Below are positions 1 to 9,300 of a stretch of 64,000 nucleotides of DNA, one piece after another (position 1 is the first letter of the stretch; every line of letters begins with the position of its first letter). Source of the stretch: Sulfurimicrobium lacus (lineage in GTDB: Bacteria > Pseudomonadota > Gammaproteobacteria > Burkholderiales > Sulfuricellaceae). Location of the stretch: contig NZ_AP022853.1 in NCBI RefSeq assembly GCF_011764585.1, forward strand, positions 3,257,501 through 3,321,500. The letters are read 5' to 3'. The notes below the pieces were generated by a model, which worked only from the letters and a program-made list of their open reading frames with translations, was not told the DNA's origin and made no database searches. The position numbers were made by a program, and so were the translations under genes.

Positions 1-3000
1 GATTAGAGCTTTAGTTGTCGCGGCTTGCGCCCCTCGCTTTTCGTAGGCAAGTATTCGCCCTGGAACGCTTACTTCCTTGGCCCACTCGTCTGCACGCTCC
101 TTGAGCTCCTGTTCGGCGAGGCTCTTAGTACTGGACAGCTCGCTGACGTTCCAAGCCCGTTTGACCAGCACATCAATTGCGTCGGTGATCTCGCTCTGGT
201 CTGATTTGTCCAGCTTGCCCGCGCCCTCATTGGGGCTGAATACATCATTCTCGAGGCGCATCAGGCTCAGCAACGAGCCAGTCAGACCACGGTCCATGGC
301 GCGGGGCGAGAACGGTGTCACCGATTGCGCTTCCACATGCTTGTAGAAGGTGGCGTGGTAATGCTCGAATGTCTCATAGTGCGAGAGGTCGCGGGGGCGA
401 GCCCATGTGAGCACGGTGCAAACCAAGCCGGGGAACGAACGCCCCACCCGGCTGGTGGCCTGGATGTACTCTGCCGTGCCCTTGGGTTGGCCATTGACAG
501 CCATCAGCCCCAGTCGATTGACGTCGACACCCACTGACAGCATGTTGGTGGCCAACACCACATCGATCGCCCGGGTATCTCCCTCCTGCCACTTAGTCAC
601 GTACTTGCCGGCTGCAGCGTCGAACTCAGACTTGAATTTCACCTCGAGGTTGTCGAGATACTTCGGGATGTCCTGGCTGGAGACTCGAGACGTCAGCTCG
701 CGGATGTTGCTGACGCTGCGTTGAGCCAGTGCGGGTCGCTCCACCATGCTCATCTGCACCCGGTAGGAACGCGTCTGCACATCGTCCTCAGCCAATCGTT
801 TCATCCCGCCCAGCTCACGCAGCGAGTTGAAGTAGCCGACCATGGTCATGTACGGATCTGCTGGCTCGCCGAAGCGGTCAAACAAGGCCTGAGCTGCGGT
901 CAGGAATGCCGTGTAGACGCGGATCAGCATTGCAGGTCGCGAACTGCCCGGGGAACAGACACCGAGATAACGCCGTCCCGGTTTGTCCTCGATCGGGCGC
1001 TGGACTGAGAAGTAGTTGTCTTCCACGTCCAGTCCGTGTGGCGGGAACACCGACACGCGCCGCATGAAGACGTTGTTCACCTGCTCGCGTGCCTTACGTA
1101 CCGTGGCGGTGGACGCGATGATCTTCGGCTTGACCATATGTTCGCCGAGCTTCCAGCCGCACAGTTCGTCCACGGCCGTCTCATACAAGCCAACCATAGT
1201 GCCAAGCGGTCCACTGATCAGGTGGAACTCATCCTGGATGATCAGGTCCGGCGGACGGATCGGGTTGATGTTCTTGACCTTGGTGGCACTGAGCCCCTTT
1301 CCGGCCTGGTGGTTGCCATTGCAGTCTGCGCCTTGCCATAGCAATCCATGCCGTTCGCATTCCTGCCCCACACGGCCAAACAGCGTGCGCACCTGACCCC
1401 GCCACGCCATCATGGCGAACTTGTCTACGGTGGCGATCATCATCGTCGGGGGGCGGTGGTATATCTCCTCGTCCACGACGAGCACAGGAATGCCCGCGTG
1501 AGGGAGCTTGCTGGACTTGCCCTTCGAGAAGTCGCAGCGGCCCTTCTTGTCGCCACAGTAGACGAAGGTGCGCCCGCGCACCTTGTCGACCTCCACATCG
1601 CGCCCTGGGGCGACTTCCGAGCCACACCAGGGGCAACTAGTCAGCTGTGCGGGAGACGCGGCCCCTGCGTTGTACTTGCCGGGGTTGCGGATGTCCTCGA
1701 TGGCCCGATGGCTATCCTCGGTCGTGCCGGGTGTCACCTTGTTACCCACCCACAAGCCGATGGTGAAAGGCTCACTGCCGAGTGATTCGTCACCCTTGGC
1801 CAGCGCCTCGCGCCGAAGCACCTCCATCGCACAGATCAGCGCCGTGGCACGCTGGAACTGCTGGAGCGTCAGTAGGCGCAGGGTGTATCGCATGATCACG
1901 GCCAGACCACGCGATCCGTCGTAGCCGCCCAGGTTGCCCTGCATGCGCCGAATGGCCATGGTGAAGGCGGCCACACCCAGGTACGCCTCCGTCTTGCCAC
2001 CGCCGGTGGGGAACCAGAGCAAGTCGGCATAGGCTTCGACTGGTTGCACGCGGTCAGGGTGCGTAGGATCGGCCAGCGAAGGGATCGAAAGCAGCAGGAA
2101 GGCCAGCTGGAACGGGCGCCAGCTGCGGTTCTTCAGCACGTCGAACTGCTCGACGGTGACGTCCTTGCCACGCCGGATTTCGAGGGCGTACTGGCTTCGC
2201 ACGCGCTGAGTCGCCATCGCCCGGTTGGCGAATCGGAAGGCCGCCAGCGCTTTCTCGTTGCTCTTGAGCGTATCGATACCCTGCTGCAGACGCGTGTGGA
2301 TCTCCTGGCACCGATCCATCGCCTGTTGCGACTGCGCGTCGTAGCCGAGCACGTCTACGCCTACTCGAGCACGCTGCTCGTCGATCCACTCGGCGTAATC
2401 CTTGGTCAGGAGATTCAGGGCATCGACTAGTGGATCGATGTCCAGATTGGCAAGGCGCTGCATGTCCAACAGTCCGCTGCTCACCATTTCCTTCATCGCC
2501 GGCCGGTCGGCAGGGTCTAGCCCCGGCGTCTCGGTGACCTGCACCTCGTACTGCGGCATGACGGAGGTTCGCACCTCAGTGGCCAACGTCACGTCATCTG
2601 CCGATTCGGCGTGGACCGCAACGCCATGGCCCACAGCAAACTCCACCCGGTTGCGGTAGATCATCTCCAGCGACTCGCGCTCCGGGTCCATGCCGTCCGA
2701 ATCCAGAACGGGACGGCGACGGAAGATTGCGCGCTTCGGTGTCTCAGCTTCCGAGCGCACGATCAGTTCCGGCTGAAAAACCCAGGCGGAATCGCGATTG
2801 GTGTCGGGTTCCTCCTGGGCATTGACCAGAAACAGCGTCACCAGGCGGTCGCCATTCGCGCTCTTGGCACGAATAGAGCCTTGCACCCGCACTTCGGGAT
2901 AGTCCTTGTCTGCTGCCTGATGGGGGATCACACCTTCGTTGAGCGGTAGCACCAGTTTGCCGCCGCAGGGAATGCGCTGCCAGACCTTGGCCTTTGACTG

Positions 3001-3885
3001 CTCCTCGGCACCGGTCTCCTTGTTCTTGCGGGTACGAAAGATCTCGTGCTCGTCACTACGCTCGTAGCGCCCCCAACGTACCTCGACTTCGATCCGCTCG
3101 GCATCGCCGTCCACGCAAAATGTCATGCCGAGGCTGCTCGGCACCAGCGATTGATTGCTGGCCGCGTCGATCTCATCGGCAGCGTCGGATTCAGGCTCGA
3201 CACGACCCGTTGCCGTGCCGAACTCCGCGCCGGGTTCATGCTGACCAGGAGCCTTCGGATCGGTAGGCTCTTCGGCCTCGTCGCTTGCCAGCGGCCCTTC
3301 GAGCCCCTCGATGCCCCCCTGTGCAGCCTCGCGTGGGGCCAGCTTTCCGACCAGGTAGCGGTCCCGCACGCCCATGTCGACGATGCGCTCGTGGGGTCCG
3401 CCAGCCGGGCCGAGCAAGTCGTCCATCACCGCCAGTTGCAGCAGTTCGCGGATGTAGGCGAGCTCCTGCTGATATCGAGGTGAGCTGACGTCAGAACCGA
3501 CCGTCGGCACTTCGGCGATGGTCTTGTGCAATGCCTTGGGCAGGGCTTCGACGAAATCGGTCCACTGGACCCGACCAATACTTCCCGAAGACGGTGGCGT
3601 GAGTGCAGTGAGGCCGATCGAGACGGGGTCGGTAACCGACAGCAGTCGGTCGAAATAGAGCGTGGTGGTTTCGAGATCGGAACGAACCCGCAGCACACGC
3701 CCGACACGGGTGATGCTACCAAGGGGGCTCAGGACCAGAACCCAGTCGTCCTCCTCGGTGGCCTGATAGAGAGAACGCTCACCCTTCAAAACCAGGATGT
3801 AGGGCGCAAGCCTGTGGTCAGTGCCGAGACCATGATCGATGGTGATCCATGCATTCGAATTTTTCTCATCAGTGTTCGGTGTCAT
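1..3885 (-). CDS. drmA: DISARM helicase DrmA (3' end cut by window edge)
   Basis: Superfamily 2 helicase of the DISARM anti-phage system, which acts on incoming DNA together with DrmB. The frame is open from an ATG at 3885 to base 1, 1295 codons, with no stop. Visible motifs: Walker A FPTGGGKTEAYLG near residue 625, a DEFH Walker B box (IQDEFHLISGPLG) near residue 880, and the motif VI sequence QATSRVGRSFPG near residue 1150, preceded by ATNMLSVGVDV. The long N-terminal half before the helicase core is typical of DrmA. It starts 8 bases after the stop of the methyltransferase-like gene, behind AGGAACGG, so it is the last visible gene of the operon. drmB (DUF1998) and drmC (phospholipase D-like) are expected to follow outside the window. 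Family assignment rests on motif order and operon context. Confidence 0.88.
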   Translation of the reverse strand, partial: MTPNTDEKNSNAWITIDHGLGTDHRLAPYILVLKGERSLYQATEEDDWVLVLSPLGSITRVGRVLRVRSDLETTTLYFDRLLSVTDPVSIGLTALTPPSSGSIGRVQWTDFVEALPKALHKTIAEVPTVGSDVSSPRYQQELAYIRELLQLAVMDDLLGPAGGPHERIVDMGVRDRYLVGKLAPREAAQGGIEGLEGPLASDEAEEPTDPKAPGQHEPGAEFGTATGRVEPESDAADEIDAASNQSLVPSSLGMTFCVDGDAERIEVEVRWGRYERSDEHEIFRTRKNKETGAEEQSKAKVWQRIPCGGKLVLPLNEGVIPHQAADKDYPEVRVQGSIRAKSANGDRLVTLFLVNAQEEPDTNRDSAWVFQPELIVRSEAETPKRAIFRRRPVLDSDGMDPERESLEMIYRNRVEFAVGHGVAVHAESADDVTLATEVRTSVMPQYEVQVTETPGLDPADRPAMKEMVSSGLLDMQRLANLDIDPLVDALNLLTKDYAEWIDEQRARVGVDVLGYDAQSQQAMDRCQEIHTRLQQGIDTLKSNEKALAAFRFANRAMATQRVRSQYALEIRRGKDVTVEQFDVLKNRSWRPFQLAFLLLSIPSLADPTHPDRVQPVEAYADLLWFPTGGGKTEAYLGVAAFTMAIRRMQGNLGGYDGSRGLAVIMRYTLRLLTLQQFQRATALICAMEVLRREALAKGDESLGSEPFTIGLWVGNKVTPGTTEDSHRAIEDIRNPGKYNAGAASPAQLTSCPWCGSEVAPGRDVEVDKVRGRTFVYCGDKKGRCDFSKGKSSKLPHAGIPVLVVDEEIYHRPPTMMIATVDKFAMMAWRGQVRTLFGRVGQECERHGLLWQGADCNGNHQAGKGLSATKVKNINPIRPPDLIIQDEFHLISGPLGTMVGLYETAVDELCGWKLGEHMVKPKIIASTATVRKAREQVNNVFMRRVSVFPPHGLDVEDNYFSVQRPIEDKPGRRYLGVCSPGSSRPAMLIRVYTAFLTAAQALFDRFGEPADPYMTMVGYFNSLRELGGMKRLAEDDVQTRSYRVQMSMVERPALAQRSVSNIRELTSRVSSQDIPKYLDNLEVKFKSEFDAAAGKYVTKWQEGDTRAIDVVLATNMLSVGVDVNRLGLMAVNGQPKGTAEYIQATSRVGRSFPGLVCTVLTWARPRDLSHYETFEHYHATFYKHVEAQSVTPFSPRAMDRGLTGSLLSLMRLENDVFSPNEGAGKLDKSDQSEITDAIDVLVKRAWNVSELSSTKSLAEQELKERADEWAKEVSVPGRILAYEKRGAQAATTKALI

Positions 3886-3893
3886 GTCCGTTC

Positions 3894-4889
3894 CTAAAGC
3901 TCCACGCGCGAAAAGTGCGGGTAGATGCGATAAAACCTCTTGAAGACGGCGAATGGATCGACGCCCATGTCGGATGCCGGTAGCTCAAAGCCCAGCTTTC
4001 CTTGCACATCATCGTTCGACTCCATTGTCAGTCTCTCCAGCGTCGAAAGTGCTGGTAGATCAAGACGGTGCGGGTTCTCTGGCGTGGAGTGGTATTCCCA
4101 CTCCTTTACGAGCCGCTCAACGGACGTGTCGTCAGGCGCGCAGACAACCAACGCGGCTGTCACCATTGCCTGACCGTCCTTGTAGTGCGTCGCAAGCGCC
4201 CACACTATCCTTCTGTCGCGAAAGCTGAGAGTCTCTTTATCGACGGCGAGCTTGAGTACACGGAGCAGACTCTGGCCATAGTTCTTTTGAGTCATACCAT
4301 CGGCAGGCAGGTTATTTGGGAAGAGCGCCCCGAGTCGGTTCTTGAAACGAGCGAGTCGCCACTCATGGATCGTGGGCTTTTGTGTACGATCTCCAGATGC
4401 CTCTCCATCGATCTCAACGGAGATCTCGTCCGATTGCGGCCTTCCAAGTGACTCCGGATTACCGTTGAGAGTCACGCGAAGTAGGCTCCCGATTGGTACG
4501 ACCCCGACGGTCTGCGAGAAGCGCTCAATCTGAGCCGTGATGCCTTTGGGTTCCGTGAAATCAAACCACACGATGGTAGGCGTCTCCAATTCGTGATTGT
4601 CGAGGTAATTCTCCAGTGTCGAGTGCACACACTCGATTGAGGCTATGGGACGGTTGAAGATCTGACGCTTATGTACCTCGCTCTCGGACTCTACGCAGGT
4701 CATTCGGCTGATCCCCAGCCGTGCGTGCACCAACCTGAAATCTTCGAGGAATGGACCACCGAGTCCTACGTAATGATATTTCTCCAGAGATAGCGTGGCG
4801 GCCAGCCTCGTCAGCAGAGATAGGAAAAGCTCCCGATCTACGGCCTTGTTTGGCCTGAGTCGGTATGGCAAAGAAGAACCCGCGCTCAT
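3894..4889 (-). CDS. Methyltransferase-like protein inside the DISARM operon
   Basis: 331 aa, no confident family. Residues about 40-70 look like a class I SAM-methyltransferase start: a glycine-rich turn (YVGLGGPF) followed some 20 residues later by an acidic end of the second strand (TCVESE). A later hydrophobic strand ends in VWFDFTEP, which could be motif IV. No zinc motif, signal peptide or membrane segment is seen. The start ATG lies 3 bases after the stop of the GHKL ATPase gene, and drmA follows 8 bases downstream, so the three are almost certainly co-transcribed. The methyltransferase reading is inference from motifs only; a non-catalytic Rossmann protein is possible. GC content is slightly lower than in the flanking drm genes, as it is in the GHKL gene, suggesting the pair was acquired together. 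Confidence 0.6.
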   Translation of the reverse strand: MSAGSSLPYRLRPNKAVDRELFLSLLTRLAATLSLEKYHYVGLGGPFLEDFRLVHARLGISRMTCVESESEVHKRQIFNRPIASIECVHSTLENYLDNHELETPTIVWFDFTEPKGITAQIERFSQTVGVVPIGSLLRVTLNGNPESLGRPQSDEISVEIDGEASGDRTQKPTIHEWRLARFKNRLGALFPNNLPADGMTQKNYGQSLLRVLKLAVDKETLSFRDRRIVWALATHYKDGQAMVTAALVVCAPDDTSVERLVKEWEYHSTPENPHRLDLPALSTLERLTMESNDDVQGKLGFELPASDMGVDPFAVFKRFYRIYPHFSRVEL

Positions 4890-4892
4890 TAC

Positions 4893-6305
4893 TTATCCAC
4901 CTTGCTTCTTGGACTTGGTGAGTACAAGTTCGAAGCACCGCTCCCCGACGATGCCAGGCTTCTCGTCGTCGGTGTCGAACAACATCTTCGAGACGAGCCG
5001 CACCTCCTCGATCGGGCGCGAGAACACAATCCTTCGCGAAGATGGTGTTTTTTCCTGCGGTTCTGGGAGAACCTTCGCCTTCTGCGGATTGAATTCAATC
5101 AGGGTATCGGCCCTCTTGACGGTGTCGCGCTCGACGACCGCTGCAATCGCCCTATTCAGAGAAAGGGGAGTTGCGTCCTTCCAATAGCCAGATTGATCTG
5201 AACGAGGGTGGTTCTTCCACTGATTTGTGTATGAGATCCAGATCCGCATGCCCTCTTTCATCTTGACGAGGGATTCGAGCCAGACGTTGGACGAAGTGTC
5301 GAGAGCTCGCTTGGTCGTGGTAACCGGAAGCTGGTCGGCGTGCTTGGAGCGAAACTCAATGATGCCAGTAATAATCGCAAACTGCGGGTGGTACAAGGGA
5401 ATGCCATCACCCCACCCAGTGAGCCGGCTCTTGTCTCCGACGATGACCGCGCGATCATTGCAGAGGACGGTCCAGCCGGCAGTCGAAGACGAACGGTCTC
5501 GCTCAAACGTTGAGTCATCGTCGTCTTCGTCTCCAAGGCTACGACCGGTATTCAAGCCAACTGTGATTGAGACGAGCACACCATCAATCGTCTTTTGGAA
5601 AACGAAGGGTGCTGGCCCGTCCTTCCGAGGTGAAACGAGCACCTCAACGTATACGGGTTCCACAGACTTACCATTGAGTTCCACATTCAGACCCGCCTGG
5701 AGGAACATCGTGAAATGCTCCGCAATAGCCGTTCGCAGCTCGTTCTCGAACGCTTCGTTGGCGAAGTGCCTTGAGACGCCCTCGTATAGCGTGCCAACGT
5801 GGATCGTCGTCCCCGGCTCAGCGAGCATCTCGCTTGCCTCGGTTGGTTCGTTGATCGGAAGCGGATCCCAGTTCTTGGCATCAAGCCAATCGGAGGAAAT
5901 CGGTACCTCGAATGTATCGTCGGCATAACGCGTCCGCACCAGCGCTTCGCGGCCTATCTTGAAGATGGCACGCTTCATTCCTACTCCATACATGCCGATC
6001 GTCTCGGTTTCCGAGTCGCGTTCGTCGTCTGGCTCGCGCCCCATCTTGAACGCATAGTTTTTGGCCACCTCGCGCGGAATTCCGCCGCAATTGTCGGCAA
6101 TAGAGAAGTGATCGGCGGTGAGGTTAATTCTCACGAAGTGCCGGCTGTAGTCGACCGTTTTGCCGTCAGCCACACGGAGCGCGCCATCAAGGCAGTTGTC
6201 GACAAGGTCCAGTATTGCGTCAGCCAAGTTGATGTCTCGCGTCAGCATCGACACGAAGAACTGTTTTGTCGGGACCGCTACCGCAGAGTCATTTGTCAGT
6301 TTCAT
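4893..6305 (-). CDS. GHKL-type ATPase inside the DISARM operon
   Basis: 470 aa. The N-terminal 150 residues carry the Bergerat-fold ATP-binding motifs of the gyrase/Hsp90/histidine kinase/MutL superfamily: N box ILDLVDNCLDGA (residues about 32-43), G1 box ADNCGGIP (about 74) and G2 box GMYGVGMKRA (about 109). This order and spacing resembles MORC/Hsp90-like ATPases rather than histidine kinases, and no H-box phosphoacceptor domain is seen. The C-terminal half is unrecognised. It begins 5 bases after drmMI and ends 3 bases before the methyltransferase-like gene. Known DISARM core genes do not include a GHKL ATPase, so this is either an accessory component or a separate two-gene defence unit nested in the operon. 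The ATPase fold is well supported; the role is unknown. Confidence 0.8.
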   Translation of the reverse strand: MKLTNDSAVAVPTKQFFVSMLTRDINLADAILDLVDNCLDGALRVADGKTVDYSRHFVRINLTADHFSIADNCGGIPREVAKNYAFKMGREPDDERDSETETIGMYGVGMKRAIFKIGREALVRTRYADDTFEVPISSDWLDAKNWDPLPINEPTEASEMLAEPGTTIHVGTLYEGVSRHFANEAFENELRTAIAEHFTMFLQAGLNVELNGKSVEPVYVEVLVSPRKDGPAPFVFQKTIDGVLVSITVGLNTGRSLGDEDDDDSTFERDRSSSTAGWTVLCNDRAVIVGDKSRLTGWGDGIPLYHPQFAIITGIIEFRSKHADQLPVTTTKRALDTSSNVWLESLVKMKEGMRIWISYTNQWKNHPRSDQSGYWKDATPLSLNRAIAAVVERDTVKRADTLIEFNPQKAKVLPEPQEKTPSSRRIVFSRPIEEVRLVSKMLFDTDDEKPGIVGERCFELVLTKSKKQGG

Positions 6306-6310
6306 AACGC

Positions 6311-9300
6311 CTAAATCCTTTCCATGGACCTATATTGAGCTCCGCGCCTTTCACCTTGGCGTTCGATCCTGCCACCAGCGATCAGGTCGGCGATCGCGAC
6401 GTTCCACTGCCCGTCCTTGATACCGGTGGCGGCGAGGATGTCGGCCTTGGCGTGCCAACCGTCATGCGTGCTCAAGAAACCGAGAATCGCCGTGGCTGGA
6501 GTCGCACCATAGGTGGTGGTCGTAGGAACAGCCTCGAAGTCGAGCGCAGATTGTGAAAAGTCGGTGGTGGCGGGACGGCGCGTGCGGGACGAAGCGCGCG
6601 GAACGTTGTCGGCTTGAAGCCCCTGCGCGACCTCTTCCTCGTATCGCCGACGGTTCAACTCCGACAGCCGTCGAAGCACTTCGACGCGCGCGATCTCCGA
6701 GATGGTGAAGCGGACACGGTCGTTCTCCGGCAGATACGGGACTTCATGAAAGCCGTGATCGAGGTCGAGATCGTCCCAGCCGTAGGCGTGTGCAACGGTG
6801 GCGTCCATTTCGCGCTGCAATGCGCGCAGTCCTTCGATGCGAGGATCGCGTTCGGTATCGGTATGAAAACGGTTGTAGAGCTTGGTCAGGCCAACCCCTG
6901 CTTCCCTCGTTATCGACTCTCTGGCTAGGCTGTATGACTCACCGACGGGTCGCAGATCACGCAGTGAGTTTTCCATCGGGAATGGGAACGTCTCGACGCA
7001 ATCGGTCGTGCTGTAGCGAAGATCGCTTTTCATCTTCGACGACATCGTCCATGCGAATGCCAGATGCACATTGCTTTGCAGGATTGCCAACATCGCTGCA
7101 TCATCCGACGGGAACACCACAAGCTGTGCCGAGTAAACGTAGTTTCCGGGCAGAAATGCAAAGGCCGCAGTTTTGCTAACCCTGGCAATCGCAATAACTC
7201 TGTTCAGTGGCTCCTTCCTCGCGGTGGCCCAGCCATCGGGGTGACGGCTGAATGCGCTTCCACGTCCCATGGCGTGGTAAAGCTCCTTCCCGTCAGCCCC
7301 ATACAGCCACCACTTCTCACGCCTCCGCTGACCACTGGCGGATTTGTCGTCCGAGTTTTCTCGCTGTGGTTTGACCAGCTCCAGCGTCACCTCGTATGGC
7401 TCGCTGTACTGTTTGGCTTTTTCTTCTGGCCAATCCCAAAAATTGATGATCCATCTGGACGGCCTTTGCTCTGGGTGAGTGTTTATGTCCTCCCCGCCGA
7501 TGTATGGAAACAGGACTTCTCGGCAACGCCCATCCGATTCGATCAGTTCAAGAGCACGGGACTCCGACAACAAGAATCCGACGCCAACCACATTCGACCC
7601 TTGATATGCCAAGCTCTTGTTGGCTCCAAGTCGCTTGAGACTCCATTCCTCACGATCGGACAGGAAGGCTGAAATGAAGGGAGCCGGTCGCCCGAGCAGC
7701 GAGCGATCGCCTTGCCACTCGCCCTTGTGGACATGGACGCGACTGGTGATAACCGCCGCCTTTCCGGGCCAGGGTTCGTTCGGGTAGGCCGCATGGATGA
7801 CGGCGCCTGCGCCAACCATGGCCTCCAGCCCAACCTGCCGCGTGTCGCCTTCCGCGATAGTGTTGACAGCGAGTAGCCCAAAACCGCCGCCTTCGCGCAG
7901 CATGCTCCAAGCCCGCAGGAAGAAATAGGCAACCAGATCCGCCGAGCCGCGACGTCCCTCGGCGATGTGCGCGACCAGCCAATCGCGGAAGGCAGTGCCC
8001 ACGACGCCGGTGATGCGCTGCCCGCCCAGAAACGGTGGATTGCCGACGACGCCGTCGAAGCCGCCGCGCTCGCGCGCGAACACCTCCGGAAACTCCAACG
8101 GCCAATGGAAAGGCCGACGCGCGGATTTGTCGGCAGGTAGATCGGTCGAAAACGCAGCGACCGATCTCCGGCGCATCGATGCGAGCACGTCGCGGTCGCC
8201 GTCGATGGCCCGTCCGGCTTGTATGGTCAGCGACGCCAGCGCGTGTTCCAGCGCGGCGCCATTGCCGCCCGATGCGAACACCTCCCCGATGAACGCATCG
8301 GCAATGCACTCCGGCGCTTCGAGCCTGCGGCGCGCGTCGGCGTCCAGATGCGCCATGGCTTCCACGTCGCGAATGTCTCGGATAGGCGTCTCGCGCAGAC
8401 GCGAGCGCAGTTCGACGGCCTCGCGCACGGCCTGCTCGACGTTCTGTCCGAATAGCCGTAGCTGGCCTTGGCCAGTGGGGGTCATCGAAAGCTGGGTCAG
8501 TTGATCCAGCCGATGGATGCCGAGAAGACTGTCACCACAACGCAGGTTGTGATCGAGGAAACCGAACGGCCGCCCTTTGGCCAACGTCACCAGCCAAATG
8601 GAGAGCTTGGCTAGTTCGACCGCCAGGGGATTCAGGTCCAAGCCGTAGAGGCAGCGCTCGGCGATGAGTCGCCGGGCGATCACGGTGCGGGCCTCGGTGT
8701 CGCGGGGCAGAGGCTCCTCGGTATCCGGCATATCCAGGACGTTGCCGTCCACGCTCACTGTCTTTTCGGTGCCTTCAGCCTGCGACCAGGCCTCGACGAG
8801 ATGATCGGCCAGCCAACGGCAGGCCTGCACCAGGAAGGCGCCCGAGCCCATGGCCGGGTCGCAGATCTTGAGGTCGAGCAGTTCGGCGGGCGATTTCAGC
8901 AGCCACTGTTCACGCTGGGTGCCCTCTGCTGGCCCCACGTAGGCGATAGGTGTCAGTGTCTCTGTGACGATGGCCTCGGTGAGCGATTTCGGGGTGTAGT
9001 GGGTGCCGGTCTCGCGCCGGTCGGAACCGGTGGTGACGATGAATGCCCCAGCGGGATAGACCAGCGGATAACCCCACGGATCAGTGCGCACCAGGTGGGC
9101 AAAAGGCTTGATGCGGTTACGAAGGTTGGTGTCCCCATGGCAGGCGGCAAGCAAGCGATCGGCAAGCATGTCGTCGACCGGTTTGTCCAGATCGTTGCGC
9201 ACACGGCTGGCGGAACTGCCTGAACGCTCTTGAAGCAATTCTGCAAGGCGTTCGGTGCCATCAAGGCGGGCGGATTCCAGCTCGGCCAACTTGACCCAGG

